In this document: positions 58,436 through 64,000 of the stretch, in pieces
How positions within the stretch are numbered: the first letter of the stretch is position 1
How the letters are laid out: every line of letters begins with the position of its first letter
Source of the DNA: Lacunisphaera limnophila
GTDB taxonomy: Bacteria > Verrucomicrobiota > Verrucomicrobiia > Opitutales > Opitutaceae
DNA: 64,000 bases
Reading direction: 5' to 3'
Assembly: GCF_001746835.1 (NCBI RefSeq)
Contig: NZ_CP016094.1
Location: 1,674,001-1,738,000 of the forward strand
The notes under the pieces: model-generated
Database searches by the model: none
The model's input: only the letters and a program-made list of their open reading frames with translations
Told to the model about the DNA's origin: nothing
Translations under genes and position numbers: made by a program

Positions 58436-58960
58436 CTAGTGGATATCGAGCAGCTCGACCTCGAAGCGGAGGGTGCCGCGGGGCGGGATCATGCCGCGGC
58501 CCTGCTCACCGTAGCCCAGCCACCAGGGGATGAGGAGGGTGCGTTTTTCGCCTTTCTTCATGGTGAGAAAAGCCTCGTCCCAACCCTTGATGACCGCGCC
58601 GGTGCCGACCCGGAAAACGAAGGGTTGGCCCCGGTCCACGGAGCTGTCGAATTTCCGGCCGTCGAGCAGGTAGCCCTCGTAGTGGGCGACGACCTCGGCG
58701 CCGAGGGACGGCGGCGAGCCCGCGCCCGGCGCGCGCACGAGATAGCGCAGGCCGGAGGGACTGGTGTGGGCGGTGTTGTAGTCCGTGCGCAGGACGGCGG
58801 CGTCGGCCTCGGAGAGCTGGGGATTTTCCATCATCTGCCGCGTGTACTTGTTGGCCGGCAGGTCGGTGTCGCTGTGGCGGCGGAAGATGCCGGTGCGGGC
58901 CTGCCAGGCGATGAACATGAGGAACAGGCCGAGAACGAGGAGAATACCGTAGGTGCGCAT
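58436..58960 (-). CDS. FKBP-type peptidyl-prolyl isomerase, membrane-anchored
   Basis: 174 aa. N-terminal membrane helix or signal anchor (TYGILLVLGLFLMFIAWQA); FKBP domain about 70-174 (VVAHYEGYLLDGRKFDSSVDRGQPFVFRVGTGAVIKGWDEAFLTMKKGEKR.LLIPWWLGYGEQGRG.IPP.GTL.FEVELL). Isomerises Xaa-Pro bonds in the cell envelope. Directly follows the M20 peptidase gene (6 nt). Confidence 0.93.
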   Translation of the reverse strand: MRTYGILLVLGLFLMFIAWQARTGIFRRHSDTDLPANKYTRQMMENPQLSEADAAVLRTDYNTAHTSPSGLRYLVRAPGAGSPPSLGAEVVAHYEGYLLDGRKFDSSVDRGQPFVFRVGTGAVIKGWDEAFLTMKKGEKRTLLIPWWLGYGEQGRGMIPPRGTLRFEVELLDIH

Positions 58961-58966
58961 GGGAGA

Positions 58967-60292
58967 TTATTTTTTGGCGAGCAGGTCGAGGGCGGCGGCG
59001 GTCAGGGTGGTAACGCCGGTCTTGATCGTGGGCTCGGGGAGGGGAGCGAAGTGGGGCGAATGGTTGGAGGGCAGGAGCTGGCCGCTGGCGCGGGCCGCGG
59101 TGATGACGGCCGGATCGCTGCCGCCGATCCAGAAGATGCAGGCGGGCACCTTGCGCGGGGTGCGGCTGTAGTGGGAGAAATCCTCCCCGTAGGTGGCGGC
59201 TTCACCCGCCAACACCCGTTCCGGGGGCAGCCACTCGCGGAAGACCGCGGTCAGGCGCTGCGTGAGCACGGGGTCGTTGACGGTGACGGGGGTGCGGCTG
59301 CCGAAGGCAGCGACCACCGGCAGGCGATCCTCGGGCACGCCGGCGGCGCGGGCGAGGTGCTCGCAGATGCGGCGGATCGAGCCGACGAGCTGATCGGCCA
59401 CGGCGTCGTCGTAGGAGCGGAGGGTGAGCTGCAGCTTCACCTCGTCGGGAATGATGTTGTGCTTCGTGCCGCCGTTGATGGCACCTACCGTGACAACGGC
59501 CGGCGTGCCGGGCACGAGTTCGCGGCTCACGATGGTCTGCAGCGCCAGCACGATCTGGGAGGCGAGCACCACCGGGTCGCGGGTAGAGTGAGGGCGGGCG
59601 CCGTGGCCGCCGACGCCGCGCACGGTGATATCGAGGGAGTCCACATTGGCGTAGGTGGGGCCGGAGACATAACGCACGGTGCCGGCCTCGGCATCACCGA
59701 CATGCAGCGCAAGCACGTAGTCGGGGTGGGGGAAGCGCGTATAAAGTCCATCGCGCAGCATGGCCACGGCGCCGGCGCCGATTTCCTCGGCGGGCTGACC
59801 GATGAGAACGAGCGTGCCCGACCAGCGGTCCTTGAGGGCCATGAGCATGCGGGCGGTGCCGATGAGCCCGGTGACATGCATGTCGTGGGCGCAGGCATGC
59901 ATGGCCGGCGAGTCCGTGCCGGTGAGGGTCTTGGTCGTGCCGGTCGCGGCATAGGGCAGGCCGGTCTTCTCGGTCATCGGCAGGGCGTCCATGTCGCCGC
60001 GGATCATCACGGTGGGCCCGGGGCCGTTCCGCAGGACCGCGACCACGCCTGTGTTGCCGACCTGCTCGGTGACCTCGTAGCCGGCGGTGCGCAGTTCCTG
60101 GGCGAGCAGGGCGGCGGTGCGGGTCTCCATGAAGGAGAGCTCGGGGTGAGCGTGGAGGTCCCGGTAAATGGCCTCGAGTGACGGGTAGTCGGCGGAGATT
60201 TTCCGGGCTACGACGGCTTTCACGTCCTCCGCAGCGACGGAAAGCGCAGAGGGGAGCAGCAACAGGGCGGCGAGCAGGCAGCGGTTCGTCAT
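58967..60292 (-). CDS. exported M20 amidohydrolase/peptidase
   Basis: 441 aa; signal peptide about 1-21. M20D-type metal site residues: HACAHDMH (His/Asp), GQPAEEIGAG (Glu pair), LALHVGD, GHGARPH in the dimerisation domain and GEDFSHY near the C-terminus. Related enzymes hydrolyse N-acyl amino acids such as hippurate or indole conjugates. Coupled by a 4-nt overlap to the cyclophilin gene. Confidence 0.93.
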   Translation of the reverse strand: MTNRCLLAALLLLPSALSVAAEDVKAVVARKISADYPSLEAIYRDLHAHPELSFMETRTAALLAQELRTAGYEVTEQVGNTGVVAVLRNGPGPTVMIRGDMDALPMTEKTGLPYAATGTTKTLTGTDSPAMHACAHDMHVTGLIGTARMLMALKDRWSGTLVLIGQPAEEIGAGAVAMLRDGLYTRFPHPDYVLALHVGDAEAGTVRYVSGPTYANVDSLDITVRGVGGHGARPHSTRDPVVLASQIVLALQTIVSRELVPGTPAVVTVGAINGGTKHNIIPDEVKLQLTLRSYDDAVADQLVGSIRRICEHLARAAGVPEDRLPVVAAFGSRTPVTVNDPVLTQRLTAVFREWLPPERVLAGEAATYGEDFSHYSRTPRKVPACIFWIGGSDPAVITAARASGQLLPSNHSPHFAPLPEPTIKTGVTTLTAAALDLLAKK

Positions 60293-61437
60293 TTGGGTTC
60301 GAGGTGCAGCAGGAGGGCGTCGAGCAGGGCGTCGGTCTGGAGCTTGATGCGCTGGCCAGGGGGCGGCAGGCGGTCGGCGGGTGCGCGTTGGCGCTGGGCC
60401 TCGTAGGCCTCGTCACCGGCTTTGAGGGCGGCGGTGATGAGGGCGTCTTTCACGTCGTGCAGGGCGCCACCGTCCCCGAGATCACCGGGGGCGACCGGCC
60501 GGCCGAGGAAACGCGGGACCACCTCGTCGCCAATCCAGACGCGCCAGTCATCCTCGCCGAGGTAGGCGACCAGCACACCGGTGCGGGCGACGCCTAGTTT
60601 TTCGGCGAGTGTGCGCATGTAGCGGCCGGGGATCTCGTCCTCGGCGGGCGGGGGCGGCTGGGCGGAGAGGCGGCCGACGATCTTCAGGCCGGTGACGCGC
60701 TCGTAGTTGGCCAGCTTGTAGTTGAAGTAGCGGGCGCGGGGCGGCTCGGTCGGGAGGATGCCGTCGGGATCGTCGAAGTGCGTGGTCGGGCCTGGTTCCG
60801 CGGTGCCGGGGTAGGTTTTGGCCGCGGCGGCCAGGGCGCGGAAGGTGGCCTCGTCGGCCCGGAACGCCTGGGCGGCGGCGCCACGGCGGAGGATTTTCAC
60901 GCTGAAGGGATCGTCGGGCTTGATCAACGGGAGTACCTCGAGCCCGCGCACGACGCGGCCGAAGACGCTGTGCAGGTAATTGAGGCGGGTGCAGTCGCCG
61001 AGGGTGAGAAAGAATTCGCCGCTGTTGGTGTCGGGCCCGCCATTGGCCATGGAGAGGATGCCGGCCTCGGCGTGCCGCAGGCCGGGCACGAGCTCGTCGG
61101 GGAAACTGTAGCCGGTATCGCTGTCATCGGGGGCGCGGGGGTTGCCGCTTTGGATGACGAAGCCCGGGACCACGCGGTACCATTTCAAACCGGTGTAGTA
61201 GGGTTGGCCGTCGCGGGCGGCGAGCGTGCCCTCGGTCAAGCCGACGAAGTTGGCGACGGTGAGCGGCGCCTGTTGGTAGTGTAATTCCGTCACGAACGCG
61301 CCGTGTGGCGTGGTGAACTCGGCATAGAGGCCGTCGGCCAGCTCAGGCAGGGCGTTGGCCGGCCGCGGCGCTTGGGCGGTCAGTCGGGTGGAGGCCGTGA
61401 CGAGCGCGAGCAGGGCGAAGGCGGTGAGGAAACGCAT
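60289..61437 (-). CDS. cyclophilin-type PPIase with extra C-terminal domain
   Basis: 382 aa; signal peptide about 1-22. Cyclophilin domain about 38-190 (YTGLKWYRVVPGFVIQSGNPRAPD, GILSMANGGPDTNSGEFFLTLGD, LNYLHSVFGRV). After an about 90-aa linker, RTGVLVAYLGEDDWRVWIGDEVV and ALITAALKAGDEAYEAQ resemble a TPM-type domain. First gene of the three-gene peptidase/PPIase operon. The C-terminal assignment is tentative. Confidence 0.88.
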   Translation of the reverse strand: MRFLTAFALLALVTASTRLTAQAPRPANALPELADGLYAEFTTPHGAFVTELHYQQAPLTVANFVGLTEGTLAARDGQPYYTGLKWYRVVPGFVIQSGNPRAPDDSDTGYSFPDELVPGLRHAEAGILSMANGGPDTNSGEFFLTLGDCTRLNYLHSVFGRVVRGLEVLPLIKPDDPFSVKILRRGAAAQAFRADEATFRALAAAAKTYPGTAEPGPTTHFDDPDGILPTEPPRARYFNYKLANYERVTGLKIVGRLSAQPPPPAEDEIPGRYMRTLAEKLGVARTGVLVAYLGEDDWRVWIGDEVVPRFLGRPVAPGDLGDGGALHDVKDALITAALKAGDEAYEAQRQRAPADRLPPPGQRIKLQTDALLDALLLHLEPK

Positions 61438-61555
61438 GGCGGTACCCTAGTCGGGTACGGCGGGTCTGCCAGTCCGGATTGGATCGTTCTCGTTCTCCCG
61501 GGTCCGGAGAGAAAGAGAGCGATGAGGAGAACGAACGAGAGGGAAACCTCCCAGC

Positions 61556-61879
61556 TTAGAGGAACGAGCAGATGTATTCGCAGAGGCCGGCGGGCACCTC
61601 GATGGTGAAGCCGCTCTGGCCGGGGACGTCGAAGTACGTGCCGGCGGGGTAATCCTGCGCCGCGGTCGATCCGTCGAGCGTCACGCGGCAGGTTCCGGCG
61701 ACGATCTCCATGCGCTCGGGGGCGCCGGTGCCGAAGTGGTAGCTGCCGGGATAGATGAGACCGAGGGTTTTTTTCGCGCCATCGGGCATCAGCACGGTGT
61801 GGCTGACGACCTTGCCGTCGAAATACACGTTGGCCTTGGTGTGGACGGTGACGCCGGTGAACTGGGTGGGGAGGCACAT
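61556..61879 (-). CDS. ppnP: pyrimidine/purine nucleoside phosphorylase
   Basis: 107 aa, the compact PpnP (YaiE/DUF1255) cupin-like fold: [64 protein letters not shown]. Phosphorolyses nucleosides. Monocistronic. Confidence 0.9.
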   Translation of the reverse strand: MCLPTQFTGVTVHTKANVYFDGKVVSHTVLMPDGAKKTLGLIYPGSYHFGTGAPERMEIVAGTCRVTLDGSTAAQDYPAGTYFDVPGQSGFTIEVPAGLCEYICSFL

Positions 61880-62182
61880 AAAATATTTTAAGGGGAAAGT
61901 TTAAATGAAGAGGAAGGGGGGCCCGGACGGTGAGTCAATCCAGTGATGGGGCGAGGAGTGGCATAGGAGGTGTAAGGCGGGGCATCTTGGTCGGGCGACG
62001 GTGGGAGCGCGGGTCGATCGTCCCGCGCTTGGGAAGGGGGTGTAGCGCGGGCGGGAAGGCGGCGGGGCGGCGGAACGAGGGTCCCCTGCGATTCGTCGTC
62101 GCGGGAGCGCGGCTGGTCGCAGGGGTCTGCCGGGCGGTCGCAAAACCAAAACTCCGGAGCGCCGGCTGCGTTATTTCCCGCA
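61880..62182. other. intergenic with GC hairpin
   Basis: About 300 nt between divergent ppnP and a secreted-protein gene. Contains an inverted repeat GCGCGGG...CCCGCGC near 62010-62032 and an AT-rich patch (AAAATATTTTAA) next to ppnP that probably holds its promoter. No gene seen. Confidence 0.45.
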
Positions 62183-62887
62183 ATGAAACGAATGCGCCTC
62201 CCGGTATTCCTCCTCGGTTTGCTGTTGGCCGTCTCGCTCCGGGCGGGCTCGTTGGAGTCGGCGTACCAGGCGCGGGCGATGCTCGGGGCCGACGTATGGT
62301 CGCGGGTGGTGCGGATTGAAAACGAGGCGTCAGGACGCGGCAGCCGGTATCCGGCGGAATTCCACGGCCTGGTCGTGGCGTTCGAGGGGATCCTCTGGCT
62401 CTACACTGAGTACGACGGCACGCAGTCGATCTCCCGCTATGCCGGCCGGCTGGAGCAGGACCAGGCGGATCTCGGGCCGTTGCTGCAGGCGGTCGAGCCG
62501 GGTTTGACGCGGTTCGAGGATGTGACGGCGCCGACCCCGTTCGCGATTCTAGGCCGGCCGCCGCCCTACGCGTGTTTTCCGGCGGCGGTGGCGCGTTGGC
62601 AGCAGTTGCAGCGGGAGGCGAAGCCGCCGGCGCGCGCCCGGCTGCTCGCTATTTATCCCGAGGGTCATCGGCAGGGTCACATGGTGCTGGAATACTGGCG
62701 CGAGGGGCGGCGTTATGTGTTCGACCCCGCCCGTCCCACAGTGGAACGGGAGCTTTCCCTGCGGCTGACGGAGGATCCGTTGAAGGTGGCGCGGGCGCTG
62801 TTTGCGCCGCGCGACGGGAAGCGGCCGGTGCGGGCGATGCACCTCGATCTCGAGGGACCGGGGATCGATGGATCGGGGCAGGGTTGA
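62183..62887 (+). CDS. secreted hypothetical protein
   Basis: 234 aa; signal peptide about 1-21 (FLLGLLLAVSLRAGS). The mature part has YPAEFHGLVVAFEGILWLYTEYDGTQSI and a middle Y-A-CF segment (PPPYACFPAAVARW) followed by RLLAIYPEGHRQGHMVLEYWREGRRYVFDPARP, which resembles a papain/transglutaminase-like Cys-His-Asp order (C~134, H~162 or 165, D~180). This is a guess from motif order only. Confidence 0.6.
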   Translation: MKRMRLPVFLLGLLLAVSLRAGSLESAYQARAMLGADVWSRVVRIENEASGRGSRYPAEFHGLVVAFEGILWLYTEYDGTQSISRYAGRLEQDQADLGPLLQAVEPGLTRFEDVTAPTPFAILGRPPPYACFPAAVARWQQLQREAKPPARARLLAIYPEGHRQGHMVLEYWREGRRYVFDPARPTVERELSLRLTEDPLKVARALFAPRDGKRPVRAMHLDLEGPGIDGSGQG

Positions 62888-62904
62888 TCCGTTCCGGGCA
62901 GCGC

Positions 62905-63774
62905 CTAGGCGCGCTCCGTGTAAAGCCGGAAGAGGGCCTGGGTGCCGGCATCTTCCCAGCCGCGGGCGGCGACCTGGTCGTAGAGTTTTTTGGCCTGCTT
63001 GGTGCCGGGGAGATCGAGCGACATCGCCTCGGCGGCCTCGAGGGCGAGGCGGAGATCCTTCAGGAAATGTTTCACGTAGAAACCGGGCGCGAAGTCGCCC
63101 TTGAGTGCGCGAGGGGCGAGCACGGTCATGCCGACGCTGCCCGCGGCGCCTCCGCCGATGCTCTCGAGGACACGCGCGGGATCGAGGCCGGCGGATTGCC
63201 CGAAGGCGAGGGCCTCGCACCAGGACATCATCACGGAGGCGATGCCGATCTGGTTGGCGAGTTTGCAGAGCTGGCCGCAGCCTGGGCCGCCGTGGTGGAC
63301 GATGATGCGGCCCATCAGGTCGAAAAACGGCCGGGCGTGGGCGAAGGCCGTCTCGTCGCCGCCAACCATGATCGAGAGACGGGCCTCGCGGGCGCCGACG
63401 TCACCGCCGGTCACCGGGGCATCGAGTGCGGCCAGGCCCTTGGTGGCGGCCGCCGCCGCGATGCGGCGGGCGAGGGCGGGGCTGGAGGTGGTCATGTCGA
63501 CGAGCACGGTGCCAGGTTTGGCCGCGGCGAGCACGCCGGTGGGATTGAAATAGGTTTCCTCCACATCCTGGGGGAAACCCACGATGGTGAAGACGAAGTC
63601 GGCCTTGGCCGCGGCGCTGCCGGGGGTGGCGTGCCAGTGGGCGCCGGCGTCGAGGAGCGGCTGGGCCTTGGCCGGGGTGCGGTTGTGGACGTGCAGGGTG
63701 TGTCCGGCCTTGAGCAGGTGTCCCGCCATGCTGCGGCCCATGACGCCCGTGCCGATGAATGCGATCGATGCCAT
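62905..63774 (-). CDS. 3-hydroxyisobutyrate dehydrogenase-family enzyme
   Basis: 289 aa from ATG 63774. FIGTGVMGRSMAGHLLKAGH is the NAD(P) loop, DAPVTGGDVGA the substrate-binding motif, and GCGQLCKLANQ holds the catalytic lysine. Beta-hydroxyacid dehydrogenases of this kind reduce or oxidise small 3-hydroxyacids, including tartronate semialdehyde. Substrate cannot be told. Confidence 0.92.
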   Translation of the reverse strand: MASIAFIGTGVMGRSMAGHLLKAGHTLHVHNRTPAKAQPLLDAGAHWHATPGSAAAKADFVFTIVGFPQDVEETYFNPTGVLAAAKPGTVLVDMTTSSPALARRIAAAAATKGLAALDAPVTGGDVGAREARLSIMVGGDETAFAHARPFFDLMGRIIVHHGGPGCGQLCKLANQIGIASVMMSWCEALAFGQSAGLDPARVLESIGGGAAGSVGMTVLAPRALKGDFAPGFYVKHFLKDLRLALEAAEAMSLDLPGTKQAKKLYDQVAARGWEDAGTQALFRLYTERA

Positions 63775-63913
63775 GGAGAGTGAAAGTGAGAGGGAGCGTG
63801 CAGGGGGCGAGACGAAAACCGTAGCCCAGACCGCGCGGAGCGCGGGCTCCACCTGTTTCGGTTCACCGTTTTCCGTCTAGACGGGTGGAGGCGGGGGGCG
63901 CATCGTCGGGGGC

Positions 63914-64000
63914 ATGTTGATTCTCAACACCCTGGCCCCGGTCTTCCTGCTGATCGCGGTCGGGGCGGGGTTGCAGCGGGGCGGCCTCGTGTCGGCGGGA
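63914..64000 (+). CDS. AEC-family transporter, 5' end only
   Basis: First 29 codons from ATG 63914, running off the window. NTLAPVFLLIAVGAGLQRGGLVS matches the first helix of auxin-efflux-carrier-type permeases. Identity rests on this helix alone. Confidence 0.55.
   Translation, partial: MLILNTLAPVFLLIAVGAGLQRGGLVSAG

Overview
The window looks like chromosome of a GC-rich Verrucomicrobiota bacterium, probably Opitutaceae. The main reason is the two TonB-dependent receptors, whose mature N-termini carry a VVLSPFTV segment followed by an early plug domain, a pattern common in that family. Prepilin-like, DUF5069, ThuA-like and secreted sugar-active proteins fit the same placement. This is inference from protein style; no database search was possible.

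Region 1 (about 1-15,140) is less GC-rich and mobile. It ends at a tyrosine recombinase gene and a 3' half of a CAU-anticodon tRNA that reads straight into ordinary chromosome, so it is most likely an integrative and mobilizable element. Its cargo is an XRE/ImmA-like regulator, two DNA-binding proteins (one ParB-like), a ribbon-helix-helix-like protein, a MobA-type relaxase with a nested coiled-coil gene, a PD-(D/E)XK nuclease with a divergent repressor, a metallophosphoesterase behind a micro-ORF, three coupled unknown genes and a HipBA toxin-antitoxin pair. Near the left end is a complete tRNA-Ile2(CAU) gene split by a 250-nt group I intron, next to a decayed tRNA-Asp-like sequence.

Region 2 (15,158-33,308) is a polysaccharide-utilisation neighbourhood: two LacI regulators, two TonB-dependent receptors, a GPH symporter, two GH16 laminarinase-like enzymes, a GH28 polygalacturonase-like enzyme, an MFS sugar transporter, a secreted GH65/GH95-like glycosidase and a secreted ADP-ribosylglycohydrolase-fold protein. 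Receptors would import oligosaccharides, the hydrolases depolymerise them, and the symporters carry the products across the inner membrane under LacI control.

Region 3 (33,395-40,164) is mostly housekeeping: a DAACS symporter, a CorC/HlyC-type protein, a glycosyltransferase, small secreted proteins, purC and tRNA-Glu(UUC). Region 4 (40,165-46,130), just downstream of tRNA-Glu, is a second less GC-rich segment with a five-gene operon under a divergent LysR regulator and an HTH/nucleotidyltransferase toxin-antitoxin-like pair behind a perfect 26-bp palindrome. Region 5 (46,133-64,000) returns to core-like sequence: a Gfo/Idh/MocA lipoprotein, a MacAB-like exporter operon, galK, cstA, a prepilin pair, a cyclophilin/M20 peptidase/FKBP operon, ppnP, a beta-hydroxyacid dehydrogenase and the start of an AEC-family transporter.
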